Shown here piece after piece: positions 25,854 to 34,911 of a stretch of 64,000 bases of DNA. The notes beneath the pieces are model-generated. The model searched no databases. It saw nothing but the letters and a program-made list of their open reading frames with translations, and had not been told where the DNA came from. This DNA comes from Thioalkalivibrio sp. ALJ3. GTDB lineage: Bacteria > Pseudomonadota > Gammaproteobacteria > Ectothiorhodospirales > Ectothiorhodospiraceae. Each line of letters opens with the position of its first letter. Within the stretch, counting starts at the first letter, position 1. Both the position numbers and the translations under genes were made by a program. The DNA lies in the NCBI RefSeq assembly GCF_000377205.1, contig NZ_KB897912.1, forward strand, positions 1 to 64,000. The letters run 5' to 3'.

Positions 25854-28598
25854 GTGACACCACTCCTCCTCAAGACCGGCTTCCCCCGACCTTTCCAGTG
25901 GCTTCGCGAGTGGCTCGCGGCATGGCCGGCGGGCGTGCTGGCCGTGGGCCTCCTGCTCCTTGGCAGCGCCAACCTTCAGGCCGATGAACCATCGGAGCCC
26001 CTGATCGTATCCCAGGACCATGCCTGGCCGCCTTTTGCCTTCGCAGACAGGGGTGGCGAACCGCGTGGGCTCCTCATCGATTTGTGGCGGGCGATCGCCG
26101 ACGAACTCGACCGCCCGGTTGAATTCCGCCTGGTCGACTGGCCGCGCACCCTGGATCTCGTGCGCGACGGCGAGGCCGATGTCCATGGCGGGCTGATTCG
26201 GTCGCCCGAACGCGAACAGACACTGGCGTTCAGCGAAGGGTTGCTCCCCTTGCGAACCTTCGTGTTCGTGCGTACCGGAGCCCCGGTGGCCAGCCTCGAT
26301 GAGTTGACCCACAAACCGGCTGGTGTGGTCGACGGCAGCTTCGAACTCGAGTTCATGCAGCGCGAACGCCCCGAACACCCCTTGCAGATTTTCGATAACA
26401 ACGAGCAGATGATGCGCGCCGCGGTGGACGGCACGATCGATGTCTTCGTCGGTGACTACCCGGTCGCCATGTACCTGCTGGACCGGTATGGCGAACCGGG
26501 CATGTTTCACCCCCTCGACTTGCTCTATGAACAACCCCTGCGCGCGGCAGTCGCTCATGGCGACGAGGCACTACTGAACGAGATCGATACCGCAATTGCA
26601 CAGCTGGACGACGAGTTACTGCGCCAAATTACCCAACGCTGGATCCAATCGAACACCGTCGAGGTAATCCCGGCCTGGCTGGCCCCCACGGTTATTGGCA
26701 TGGTTCTGCTTGCCCTGCTCCTGTATGCCGTCCTGCTCCTTCGGCAACGTCGCACGCTCGAAAGGCGGGTACGTGAGCGCACCGCCGAGCTCGAGGACGA
26801 GCGCGAACTGCTGCGCACTCTGAGCGAACATGCCGCCGCTGGCGTGTTCATCCTGCAGAACGACCGCTTCAAGACCGTGAACCGAGCGCTCACACGCATC
26901 CTTCAGCGCCCGGAATCCCAGCTGCTGTCCAACCCCTTCTACGAGATCATCCACCCGGACCAGCGCGCGGCCATGACCCAGCGGGCTCGCGACCGCATCG
27001 CTGGCAAGACGGTACCGGATCATTTCGAGATGAAAGTCATCACTGGCGAAGGCACGACCCGCTGGGTGGAACTGACCGCCGGGCGCGTGGAACTGCAAAG
27101 CGGCCCGGCAAGCATCGGCACGATGTACGACGTGACTCAGCGGCGGGCGCTGGAGGATCAGTTGCGTGCCAGCGAAAGCCAGTATCGTCAACTGGTCGAG
27201 AACATCGGTGACATCGTTTACACCCTCACACCCGAGGGCGTGATCTCCTACGTCTCGCCGCAATGGACTCGTGTGCTGGGCTATAGCGCCGAAGAAGTCA
27301 CCGGAACTCCCATAGTTGACTACGTGCACTCGGATGACCGCGAGGAGTTCGGCCGCTTCCTGAAACGCACGGTTCGTTCGAGCAATGGCGAGCACGAAAT
27401 CGAATATCGCATCCGTCATCACGGCGGGGAGTGGCGCTGGCACGTCTCGAGCGGTGCGTCGATCCGCGACACGTCCGGCCAGTTGACCGGATATGTAGGC
27501 GTGGCCCGGGACATCACCGAGCGACGCCACATGCATGACGAAATACGGTATCAGGCCCGTTTCAATGCCATGCTCGCGCGTCTTTCATCCGATTTCGTAA
27601 CGGCGAACGCGGACCTCATGGACGAACGCATCGATACCGCCCTCGCCGACATCGGGCGCTTTTTCGAGAGTGATCGCTGCTACCTGTTCGAGTTGTCGCC
27701 AGAAGGCGACCAAATGGACAACACCCACGAATGGTGTGCCCGCGGCGTGTTCTCCGTGATGGGCCAGTTGCGGCAAGTGGATCTGCGCGAACTCCCCTGG
27801 TGGCGTGCACGCATGCTGGAGATGCTCGAACAACGCACGCCGGTTGTCATCCCCGCGGTGGACGACCTCCCCGAGGAGGCCGCCACCGAACGCAAGTTGT
27901 TCCAGCAACAGGCGATCAAGACCCTGATCTGCGTACCCATCCTGACCGGGCAACAGGTGACCGGCTTTCTCGGCATGGACATGCTGCGCCACCGTAGCTG
28001 GCGCAATGATCAGGCGGAGCTGCTGCTGGTGCTCGGCAACCTGATCTCCGAGGCCTTGCAACGCAACCACCTGGAGATTCAGCTACGTGACCTGGGAATC
28101 ACGGATCCATTGACCGGTCTCTACAATCGCCGCTACCTGATAGAGCGTCTGCGTGAACAGATCGAGGCCTGGCGCCGCCATGGCGAAAGCTTTGCCCTGG
28201 CGATCCTCGATCTGGATCATTTCAAGGCGCTCAACGACACCTGCGGGCACCTGGCCGGCGACGAGGTCCTGCGCAACTTTGGCGACGTGCTTCGGCGCCA
28301 GCGTCGGGCCTTCGATATCGCGGCACGCTTCGGTGGCGAGGAATTCATCGTGGTGCTCACCCATGTCAATCGCGAGGCCGCCATGATCGCCATCGAGCGT
28401 CTGTTGCAGGCTGCCCGGGAACTCGACACCCATTTCGAAGGCGAGTCACTGGCGTTCACGGTCAGTGCCGGCCTCGCCTGGTCCGAGGAATGCGATCCCG
28501 CGAACCTGACACCCGAGGCGTTGATCGATCTGGCGGACGAACGCCTGTATCGCGCAAAGGCAAAGGGGCGCGACCGGCTGGTGGCCGGGGACGAGTAA
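25854..28598 (+). CDS. Diguanylate cyclase with periplasmic SBP, two PAS, GAF and GGDEF domains
   Basis: A 914-residue inner-membrane sensor that should make cyclic di-GMP. Order: signal or anchor (about 20-42), periplasmic solute-binding-protein-3 domain (about 48-265), one TM (about 274-298), coiled coil, PAS 1 (about 325-435), PAS 2 (about 443-560), GAF (about 575-735), GGDEF (about 745-910). The active loop is GGEEF (about 826-830), an allowed variant, and an I-site RAFD stands five residues before it, so product inhibition is expected. The start is GTG 25854 with a weak ribosome site. It follows the hemerythrin genes by 61 bp; the ligand of the periplasmic domain is unknown. Confidence 0.92.
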   Translation: MTPLLLKTGFPRPFQWLREWLAAWPAGVLAVGLLLLGSANLQADEPSEPLIVSQDHAWPPFAFADRGGEPRGLLIDLWRAIADELDRPVEFRLVDWPRTLDLVRDGEADVHGGLIRSPEREQTLAFSEGLLPLRTFVFVRTGAPVASLDELTHKPAGVVDGSFELEFMQRERPEHPLQIFDNNEQMMRAAVDGTIDVFVGDYPVAMYLLDRYGEPGMFHPLDLLYEQPLRAAVAHGDEALLNEIDTAIAQLDDELLRQITQRWIQSNTVEVIPAWLAPTVIGMVLLALLLYAVLLLRQRRTLERRVRERTAELEDERELLRTLSEHAAAGVFILQNDRFKTVNRALTRILQRPESQLLSNPFYEIIHPDQRAAMTQRARDRIAGKTVPDHFEMKVITGEGTTRWVELTAGRVELQSGPASIGTMYDVTQRRALEDQLRASESQYRQLVENIGDIVYTLTPEGVISYVSPQWTRVLGYSAEEVTGTPIVDYVHSDDREEFGRFLKRTVRSSNGEHEIEYRIRHHGGEWRWHVSSGASIRDTSGQLTGYVGVARDITERRHMHDEIRYQARFNAMLARLSSDFVTANADLMDERIDTALADIGRFFESDRCYLFELSPEGDQMDNTHEWCARGVFSVMGQLRQVDLRELPWWRARMLEMLEQRTPVVIPAVDDLPEEAATERKLFQQQAIKTLICVPILTGQQVTGFLGMDMLRHRSWRNDQAELLLVLGNLISEALQRNHLEIQLRDLGITDPLTGLYNRRYLIERLREQIEAWRRHGESFALAILDLDHFKALNDTCGHLAGDEVLRNFGDVLRRQRRAFDIAARFGGEEFIVVLTHVNREAAMIAIERLLQAARELDTHFEGESLAFTVSAGLAWSEECDPANLTPEALIDLADERLYRAKAKGRDRLVAGDE

Positions 28599-29258
28599 TC
28601 AGCGTTTCTCAGGGTCCTCGCGCCCCGGACAGGCATCACTGAGAGGACATTCCTGACAAAGCGGTTTGGGACGGCAGCGCTGCTTGCCGTGCTCCACGAT
28701 CAGCGCGTGCAGATCGTTGAAGGCCTGCGCATCCGGCCCCAGTTCCGACTCCACCCAGGCCCGCAGGTCGTCGTAGGAACCACGGGCATGCGGCAGGCCC
28801 AGCCGTTCGAACAGCCGCCGGGTGTAGGCATCGACCACGAACACGGGCCGCTCAAAGGCGTACAGCACGATGTCGTCCGCCGTCTCCGGCCCCACGCCCT
28901 TGACGCCCAGAAGGGCCGATCGCAGGGCTTCGGTTTCCATGCGGGCCAGGGCTTCCACCCCGCCCTGCTGTTCCAGAAAGCGCAGCAGGTGCCGCAGGCG
29001 CTCGGCCTTCACGTTGAAGTACCCGCTGGGGCGGATGTGCTCGGCCAGGGTCTCGTGCGGGAGTTCCAGCAGGGCTTCCGGGTCCAGCACATCCGCCGCG
29101 CGCAGATTGGCGATCGCACGTTCGACATTGGTCCAGCTGGTGTTCTGCGTGAGCACCGCGCCCACCATGACCTCGAACGCCGACTCCGCCGGCCACCACT
29201 GCAGGTCGCCGTAGGCGTCCTGCAGGCGCTGCCGAACCTCGACCACGCGCAACGGCAT
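28599..29258 (-). CDS. HhH-GPD DNA glycosylase, endonuclease III-related
   Basis: The 219-residue protein belongs to the HhH-GPD superfamily with a [4Fe-4S] motif at its C-terminus (CRPKPLCQECPLSDAC). The hairpin is VKGVGPETADDIVLYA; the lysine used for the lyase step in Nth is replaced by Glu, whereas the catalytic Asp is present in VVDAYTRRLF. It is therefore probably a monofunctional glycosylase; the family includes the MagIII-type 3-methyladenine glycosylases. Its start codon overlaps the rluB stop by one base, indicating co-transcription. Confidence 0.85.
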   Translation of the reverse strand: MPLRVVEVRQRLQDAYGDLQWWPAESAFEVMVGAVLTQNTSWTNVERAIANLRAADVLDPEALLELPHETLAEHIRPSGYFNVKAERLRHLLRFLEQQGGVEALARMETEALRSALLGVKGVGPETADDIVLYAFERPVFVVDAYTRRLFERLGLPHARGSYDDLRAWVESELGPDAQAFNDLHALIVEHGKQRCRPKPLCQECPLSDACPGREDPEKR

Positions 29259-30214
29259 CAGGACCGCGCCCGACCACCCGGCTTGCGTGGCCCGCCCTTG
29301 CGCCCGGACCGTCCTGGCGCCCCGCGCCCGGTCTTGCCGCCCTTGCCGGGGCCGCTCCCCGGCTTGGTGGAGGTCCAGCGATCCGCTTCGCGTACGCGCC
29401 CCCCCGACTTGCCCCGCTTGCCACGCGCGGGCCGGGTGTTGCGGCCCGGCCCGCGGCGCCGACCCCGCTCGCGAATGGATTCCGGCACTGGCAGCTCGAC
29501 CGCCTCGTACAGCGCCTCGACCTCGCTCACCTCCAGATCACGGGAGGCGCCCGTCTTCAGGCCACGCCCGAGCACCACCGGCCCGTAGCGCACCCGGATC
29601 AGCCGACTGACGGTCACCCCGACCGCGTCCCACAGGCGGCGCACCAGGCGGTTGCGTCCTTCGCTGACCACGACATGAAACCAGTGGTTGGCGCCATCGC
29701 CGCCGCGCTCTTCCAGGACATCGAAACGCGCGGGACCATCCTCCAGCTCGACCCCTTCCAGCAGCATGCGCCGCGTATCGTCGGGGACCTCGCCGAGCAC
29801 CCGCACCGCATATTCGCGCTCCAGCGAATGGCTGGGGTGCATCAGGCGATTGGCCAGTTCGCCATCAGTGGTGAACAGCAAAAGCCCTGAGGTATTCAGG
29901 TCGAGACGCCCAACCGCCACCCAGCGCTGCCCCTTCAGGCGCGGCAGGCTGGCGAACACGGGCTTGCGGCCCTCGGGATCGCTACGACTGCAGATCTCGC
30001 CGACCGGCTTGTGATACACGAGCCAGCGATGGGCATGCTCCGCCATGTGGATCACGCGCCCGCGCACGCGGATCACGTCATTCGGCCCCACCTGATCGCC
30101 CAGCTTGGCCGTGCGCTGGTTGACCTTCACCTCGCCGCGCTCGATCCAGCCCTCGATCTCGCGCCGCGAACCGAGGCCGCGCGCCGCCAGGACCTTTTGT
30201 ACCCGTTCCGACAT
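29258..30214 (-). CDS. rluB: 23S rRNA pseudouridine synthase RluB-type
   Basis: A 318-residue protein with an N-terminal S4 RNA-binding domain (ERVQKVLAARGLGSRREIE, about 3-60) and a RsuA/RluB-type catalytic domain; the catalytic Asp is in VGRLDLNTSGLLLFTTDG. The C-terminal 70 residues are a long Arg/Lys/Gly/Pro-rich disordered tail likely to bind RNA. It modifies U2605-equivalent in helix 89-90 of 23S rRNA in relatives. In many gammaproteobacteria it follows scpAB; here it is about 25 kb away. The start at ATG 30214 removes an upstream extension reaching into the moaB promoter. Confidence 0.92.
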   Translation of the reverse strand: MSERVQKVLAARGLGSRREIEGWIERGEVKVNQRTAKLGDQVGPNDVIRVRGRVIHMAEHAHRWLVYHKPVGEICSRSDPEGRKPVFASLPRLKGQRWVAVGRLDLNTSGLLLFTTDGELANRLMHPSHSLEREYAVRVLGEVPDDTRRMLLEGVELEDGPARFDVLEERGGDGANHWFHVVVSEGRNRLVRRLWDAVGVTVSRLIRVRYGPVVLGRGLKTGASRDLEVSEVEALYEAVELPVPESIRERGRRRGPGRNTRPARGKRGKSGGRVREADRWTSTKPGSGPGKGGKTGRGAPGRSGRKGGPRKPGGRARS

Positions 30215-30248
30215 TCCTGCTGACTCCAGACGTCTCGACCCGGCCGCA

Positions 30249-30279
30249 TTGCCGCGACCGGACCCGCATTCATTATGAT
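30249..30279 (+). promoter_or_regulatory. Candidate sigma-70 promoter of moaB
   Basis: A TTGCCG sequence at 30249-30254 and TATGAT at 30274-30279 are spaced 19 bp apart, in the 98-bp gap between divergent rluB and moaB. The -10 match is good; the -35 match and spacing are imperfect, so this is tentative. Confidence 0.4.
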
Positions 30280-30312
30280 GGGCGCTCACGATACACCAAC
30301 AGGACGTTGCCC

Positions 30313-30849
30313 ATGAGCGCCCAGAGCCCGGAAACCACCCCCGTCCAGACCCCGCTGAACATCGCCGTCCTCACGGTATCCGACAGCCGAACGCTGGCCG
30401 AGGACCGCTCGGGGGATGCCCTCGTGGAGCGGCTGGAGGGCGCAGGGCACCGCCTGGCCGAGCGCCGCGTGGTCCGGGACGACATCTACGCGATCCGCGC
30501 CGAACTCTCGCGCTGGATTGCCGACCCGGAGATCGACGCGGTGCTGACCACTGGCGGCACCGGCATCACCGGCCGCGACGGCACGCCGGAAGCCGCCTCG
30601 GTGCTGCTGGACAAGACGATCGAGGGCTTCGGCGAGCTGTTCCGCATGCTGTCCTATGAAGAGATCGGTACCTCCAGCCTGCAGTCCCGCGCCCTGTCGG
30701 GCGTGGCCAACGGCACTTATGTCTTCGTGCTGCCCGGCTCCACCGGCGCCTGCCGCACCGCCTGGGACCGCATCATCCAGGCCCAGCTGGACGCCCGCAC
30801 CATGCCCTGCAACCTGACCATGCTGATGCCGCGCCTGAAGGAGTCCTGA
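30313..30849 (+). CDS. moaB: Molybdenum cofactor biosynthesis protein B
   Basis: A 178-residue protein of the MoaB/MogA adenylyltransferase fold. The key motif [16 protein letters not shown] (about 80-95) and the nucleotide-site region [16 protein letters not shown] are intact. It prepares molybdopterin for metal insertion by adenylylation or assists it, in the cytoplasm. ATG 30313 has AGGA eight bases upstream; an in-frame TTG two codons earlier is less likely. No other mo genes are nearby. Confidence 0.93.
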   Translation: MSAQSPETTPVQTPLNIAVLTVSDSRTLAEDRSGDALVERLEGAGHRLAERRVVRDDIYAIRAELSRWIADPEIDAVLTTGGTGITGRDGTPEAASVLLDKTIEGFGELFRMLSYEEIGTSSLQSRALSGVANGTYVFVLPGSTGACRTAWDRIIQAQLDARTMPCNLTMLMPRLKES

Positions 30850-30853
30850 GCGG

Positions 30854-31282
30854 TCAATCCGGATCGGCCCCGGGCTCGTCGGGGGCGAAGCACACCGGCG
30901 AAGCGTGTCCGCCGGTTCGCTCCTCCTCGGCCCTCTCGGCATTGAGGAGATCGCGCAACACCGCCGCGTGGCTGTGCTCCACATCCCGCGTCGCCGTCAG
31001 CAGGGTCAGGCGGCCACGGCGGGCATACCCCAGCAACCGGCCAAAGGCCTCGGGGCCCGCGTCCAGTTCCGCCTGATAACGACGGCTGAAGTCACGCCAG
31101 CGACCCGGGTCATGCGCGAACCAGCGGCGCAGGTCCGCCGATGGCGCGACAGACTTCTCCCAGGCGTCCAATGCGAGCGTGGATTTCTTCACCCCGCGCG
31201 GCCACAGGCGGTCAACCAGCACGCGGAACCCGTCCTCGGGATCGACCGGATCGTAGACGCGCCGAATCCACACCCGGTCCAT
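30854..31282 (-). CDS. DUF488 (YeaO-like) family protein
   Basis: Cytoplasmic protein of 142 residues with the DUF488/YeaO pattern: RRVYDPVDPEDGFRVLVDRLWPRGVKK near the N-terminus, then WFAHDPGRWRDFSRRYQAEL and LTLLTATRDVEHSHAAVL. The strictly conserved DRLWPRG motif is present. Function is unknown; members often lie beside stress or transport genes. The acidic C-terminus is an addition. It follows the amidotransferase gene by only seven bases. Confidence 0.88.
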   Translation of the reverse strand: MDRVWIRRVYDPVDPEDGFRVLVDRLWPRGVKKSTLALDAWEKSVAPSADLRRWFAHDPGRWRDFSRRYQAELDAGPEAFGRLLGYARRGRLTLLTATRDVEHSHAAVLRDLLNAERAEEERTGGHASPVCFAPDEPGADPD

Positions 31283-31289
31283 GCAGCGC

Positions 31290-33074
31290 TTACCGATCCA
31301 CGTGTGTCTGCAGCCAGTACTCGAGCAGGGCCGCGTGCCAGAGCTTGGAGCCCTGGATGCGGGTGAAGTACTGGTCCGGGGCGTCCAGCAGCTTGTCGAT
31401 GTAGGCCGGCTGGTACAGCCCGCGCTCGCGCGAGGCGCGCGAGGTGAGGATGTCGCGCATGAACTCGAGGAATTCCCCGCGCACGTATTTCAGCGCCGGC
31501 ACCGGGAAATAACCCTTGGGCCGGTCCAGCACCGCATCCGGCAGGCGCCCGCGGGCGATGCGGCGCAGCACGTCCTTGCCGCCGTCACCGAGCTTCAGGT
31601 GCGGCGGCATCGCGGCGGCCGTCTCCACCAGCTCGTGATCCAGGAACGGCACCCGCGCCTCCAGGCCGAAGGCCATCGTCATGTTGTCCACACGCTTGAC
31701 CGGATCGTCCACGATCAACGTGGTCACATCCAGCGCCAGCACCGCGTCGATGAAGGAATCCGCGCGGTCGGTCTCGAGTTCGGCAAACTGCTCGCGCAGC
31801 CAGTCGCCGGTCACGTCGTTCGCCGGCGGGTGGCGCAGCGTTTCGGCCATCTCGGGGTGGTCGCGGTCGAAGTAGTGGCGGCGGAAACGTTCCACCCAGT
31901 CGCCATGGCGGTCCTCGGCCATCTGCGGGTACCAGAAGTAGCCGCCGAAGACCTCGTCCGCGCCCTGGCCGGACTGCACCACCTTCACATGCTGCGAGAC
32001 CTGCTCGGACAGCAGGTAGAAGGCCACCGCGTCCTGGCCGAACATTGGCTCGGCCATCGCCCCAACCGCCTCCGGCAATCGGGCCAGCACCTGGTCGTTG
32101 GGGATCAGCGTGGCCTGGTGGTCGGTGGCGTAGCGCTCGGCGACCGGATCGGAGTATTCGAACTCCGAGCCCTTCTCCTCCGGCTGGTCCTCGAAGCCGA
32201 CGGTAAAGGTGCGCAGGTCCTGGGCCCCCTCCTCCATCGCCAACGCCACCAGCAGGGAGGAATCCAGTCCGCCGGAGAGCAGCACGCCCACCGGCACGTC
32301 GGCCACCTCCAGGCGCTTTCGCACGGCCGCGCGGAGGCCATGTTCAATACGCTCCTGCCACTCGGCATCGGAGACCGGGTGATCCGGGCGACGGGCTTGC
32401 AGCGTCCAGTAGCGCTGCAGCCGTTCCTGCCCTCGCGCATCGATGCTCAGGTAATGCCCCGGCTCCAGCTTGCGGATGCCGCGCAGCACGGTACGCGGCG
32501 CGGGCACCACCGCGTGCAGCGAGAACAGCATGTGCAGCGCCTCGGCATCCAGCTCGGTGTCCACGTCGCCCGGCGCCAGCAGCGCCTGGGTGTTGGAGGC
32601 GAAGCGGATGCCGTCGCCGGTGCGCGCCAGGTACAACGGCTTGATGCCCATGCGGTCGCGCGCCAGCAACAGGCGCTGCGCATGGCCGTCATACAAGGCA
32701 AAGGCGAACATGCCGTGCAGCCGGGCCACGATGCCCTCGCCCCACTCAGCGTAGCCGCGCAGGATGACCTCGGTATCGCCGGTGGAAAAGAAGCGATGGC
32801 CGCGGCCCTCCAGCTCGCTGCGCAGAGCGCGGAAGTTGTAGATCGCGCCATTGAACACCAACGCGAGCCCGGTCTCCGGGTCGAACATCGGCTGATGCGC
32901 GCGCTGCGACAGGTCCAGGATCGACAGGCGCCGGTGCCCCAGCGCGACCCGCCCGGAGGCCCACAGCCCGTCGGCATCCGGCCCGCGCCGTTCCAGGCAG
33001 GGCAGCATGCGCGCCACGATCTCGCCGCTGGCGCGCCGCTCACCCCAGACGAATTCTCCCGCGATCCCGCACAT
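31290..33074 (-). CDS. Glutamine-dependent asparagine synthase family amidotransferase (AsnO-like)
   Basis: A 594-residue class II amidotransferase. The N-terminal Cys2 (MCGIAGEF) is the glutaminase nucleophile and the PP-loop LLSGGLDSSLL (about 258-268) is the ATP site. Motifs VVQSGQGADEVFGG, DDPVKRVDNMTMAFGLEAR and GYFPVPALK, together with the length, resemble the AsnO-type enzyme of the NAGGN (N-acetylglutaminylglutamine amide) osmolyte system more than E. coli AsnB. The usual partner ngg gene is not in the window, so the true product, asparagine or an amidated osmolyte, is unresolved. A LysR gene lies 82 bp upstream and DUF488 is directly downstream. Confidence 0.88.
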   Translation of the reverse strand: MCGIAGEFVWGERRASGEIVARMLPCLERRGPDADGLWASGRVALGHRRLSILDLSQRAHQPMFDPETGLALVFNGAIYNFRALRSELEGRGHRFFSTGDTEVILRGYAEWGEGIVARLHGMFAFALYDGHAQRLLLARDRMGIKPLYLARTGDGIRFASNTQALLAPGDVDTELDAEALHMLFSLHAVVPAPRTVLRGIRKLEPGHYLSIDARGQERLQRYWTLQARRPDHPVSDAEWQERIEHGLRAAVRKRLEVADVPVGVLLSGGLDSSLLVALAMEEGAQDLRTFTVGFEDQPEEKGSEFEYSDPVAERYATDHQATLIPNDQVLARLPEAVGAMAEPMFGQDAVAFYLLSEQVSQHVKVVQSGQGADEVFGGYFWYPQMAEDRHGDWVERFRRHYFDRDHPEMAETLRHPPANDVTGDWLREQFAELETDRADSFIDAVLALDVTTLIVDDPVKRVDNMTMAFGLEARVPFLDHELVETAAAMPPHLKLGDGGKDVLRRIARGRLPDAVLDRPKGYFPVPALKYVRGEFLEFMRDILTSRASRERGLYQPAYIDKLLDAPDQYFTRIQGSKLWHAALLEYWLQTHVDR

Positions 33075-33156
33075 CGAGTTTTTCCTTGCTGGTTGGATTG
33101 GGGTCGAATTGCCACCCTGCCCGACACGAACAGGGCTTCGCCCCGCAAGCAGACTC

Positions 33157-34089
33157 CTACTGATTGGGGGCCTCTTCCGGGGCCGTGCCGAAGGCTGTCT
33201 CCAGCGCCTCCATCAGGGCCTCACTGGCGGCCCCGGCGCGGTCGCGATCCGCGTGCGCCATGTAGAACGGAACCTCGTGTCGCGTACCCGCCTCCAGGCT
33301 AAGTTCGACCAGTCGCCCCTGGTCGAGATCCTCCGCGACACGATCTAGCGGCAGCCAGGCGAAACCGATCCCGGAGCGCAGAATGTCTCGCGCGGTACTC
33401 ATGTGCGACACGGTCCAGCGCTGATCGGCCTCGACCCAGCCACCCTGCCCGGCCTGCCGTTCGCCGGAGTCGCGCACCACGATCTGGCGCTGAGTCTGAA
33501 GGTCCCGCCGCGTCAGCCGCCGACCGCCGGCCAGCGGGTGCCCAGGGTGTGCCACGCACACCATGATCTGATCCGTCAGCCAGGCGCCCAGATAGCCGCC
33601 GGGCAGCTCCGGCGCGATCAATATATCCACGCGGCCTTCGTGCAGGAGTTCCGGGCCGCCGCTCAGGACGACCTCCTCCAGCTGAACACGCGTGGCCGGA
33701 TAGGCACGGGAAAAGCGCTCCAGCGCCTGGATCACCGGGCCGCGCGGCAGGATCTGGTCTACCGCCAGCCGCACCTCGGACTCCACACCGGCCGCGAGCG
33801 CTCCGGCCAGGGCCTCGATCTCGGCGGCCTCCTCCAGCAGGTGCTCGGCCCGGCGCAGTAGCGCCACGCCCGCCGGGGTCAAGACCGCCTTGCGGCCCTG
33901 GACTTCGAAGACCTCGACGCCCAGGCGCTCTTCCAGCTTCTGCACCGCATGGTTCACGCTGGAGGGGCTCTTGTGTACCTGTTCCGCGGCACGGGCAAAG
34001 CCGCCGGCGGCCACTACCGCCTGCAGCATGCGCCATTGCTCCAGGGAGACGCGGATCAACAGACTCGCCCGCGCCGAGATTCCGGCCAT
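33157..34089 (-). CDS. LysR-family transcriptional regulator
   Basis: A protein of about 310 residues. The N-terminal winged helix-turn-helix reads LEQWRMLQAVVAAGGFARAAEQVHKSPSSVNHAVQKLEERLGVEVFE, the LTTR pattern shifted slightly by a QVH-KSPSSVN helix, followed by a linker helix and a periplasmic-binding-fold effector domain. A GTG at 34137 and TTG near 34050 are alternative starts. It lies 82 bp upstream of the AsnO-like gene, in the same direction, which makes that gene a possible target. The repeat element at 34190-34474 sits about 100 bp upstream. Confidence 0.85.
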   Translation of the reverse strand: MAGISARASLLIRVSLEQWRMLQAVVAAGGFARAAEQVHKSPSSVNHAVQKLEERLGVEVFEVQGRKAVLTPAGVALLRRAEHLLEEAAEIEALAGALAAGVESEVRLAVDQILPRGPVIQALERFSRAYPATRVQLEEVVLSGGPELLHEGRVDILIAPELPGGYLGAWLTDQIMVCVAHPGHPLAGGRRLTRRDLQTQRQIVVRDSGERQAGQGGWVEADQRWTVSHMSTARDILRSGIGFAWLPLDRVAEDLDQGRLVELSLEAGTRHEVPFYMAHADRDRAGAASEALMEALETAFGTAPEEAPNQ

Positions 34090-34471
34090 CCCGCCCCGAC
34101 GCGGCGTTCCGGTTCTGGCGAGAGGCTGCATCGCCACTGCCGTGGCTTGGCCTCACGCAGCCTCGAACGGCACGCCTCCGGATTCATCCTAGGGAAACAC
34201 TGATCCATGTACACGCTCGCGCTCGAGTCGCTTTTGCGTGCGAACAAGGCGCGGTGACTGCCGTGCAGCATTCTGCACAAGGGAACCGCAACGCCGTTCC
34301 CGCGCAAAAGCGGCCGAGCCCCTGCTTTAAAAGGATCGTGGGGTTGGCACCCCAGGTTCCCCGATCCTGCGTTGCGGCCCTTGCCGGTAGAACCACTACC
34401 GGCTACGCACCGCGCCTTGTCTCGGAAAACCTGGGGTACCAACGCGAGCGTGTACATGGATCAGTGTTTCC
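34090..34471. other. Gene-free stretch dominated by repeat copy 3
   Basis: From the LysR start to the ORF6N-like gene stop, this region holds about 100 bp without clear structure and then the repeat element at 34190-34474. The LysR promoter must lie in the first 100 bp or within the element. No gene is seen. Confidence 0.7.
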
Positions 34472-34474
34472 CTA
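34190..34474 (+). mobile_element. Copy 3 of the TIR-bounded structured element
   Basis: A complete copy of 285 bp from TA to TA with perfect outer inverted repeats beginning TAGGGAAACACTGATC. The inner inverted repeat (34346-34358 with 34428-34440) encloses a 69-bp module with the hairpin GCCGGTAG-AACCA-CTACCGGC at 34383-34403, in which both arms differ from copy 2 but still pair. A short extra stretch, CTGCTTTAAAAGGATCGT, precedes the inner repeat. The right TA together with the adjacent base of the element forms the TAG stop of the neighbouring ORF6N-like gene. Confidence 0.88.
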
Positions 34475-34861
34475 CTGTTCTTCCGGGCACCCGCAGCCGG
34501 TCTTGTGGATACGCCGATGCCACTCCTCGCGCATCCGCGCGTAAGCGGTCGTGGTCATCAGCAGCAGATGGACCGTGGAGGGGTAGATCCGGCCATCCAT
34601 GCGCAGGGTCTCGGTCAGCTCCGGGTACTTGCCCTCGGGGATGTAGAAAAAGTCCTGCCCCTCGCGCAGCTGGTCCTTTTGCGCCTTGAACAGGCGAAAG
34701 GCCGTGCCCTTGGGCACGCCGTTCCATTCGTCGATCTGGCGCAGGCTCAGGGTGGCGTACCCCGCGTGGATGATCGGGTCCGGCAGGGCGGCGCTGGCGG
34801 AACCCTCGCGCCCGGGAAACAGTCCTGCACTACGGGGGTCTTCGTCGCTTTCAATCCTCAT
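34472..34861 (-). CDS. ORF6N-like domain protein ending at the repeat edge
   Basis: A cytoplasmic protein of 129 residues. The central part (LSLRQIDEWNGVPKGTAFRL through DQLREGQDFFYIPEG and PSTVHLLLMTTTAYARM) resembles the ORF6N/KilA-type DNA-binding domains found in phage and bacterial regulators; this is a pattern match only. The C-terminus has CGC near the end. Its stop codon TAG is created by the TA of the repeat element plus the element's first G. It is divergent from sohB across 50 bp. Confidence 0.6.
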   Translation of the reverse strand: MRIESDEDPRSAGLFPGREGSASAALPDPIIHAGYATLSLRQIDEWNGVPKGTAFRLFKAQKDQLREGQDFFYIPEGKYPELTETLRMDGRIYPSTVHLLLMTTTAYARMREEWHRRIHKTGCGCPEEQ

Positions 34862-34911
34862 GCTGGCATTATGGCATGCCGAAAGCCGGCCGACGGAACA
34901 GGACGACACGA

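Noticed and set aside
31281-33302. A 673-codon frame antisense to the amidotransferase
   Set aside because: Shadow frame of the amidotransferase; its Gln/His/Arg-rich sequence has no family pattern.
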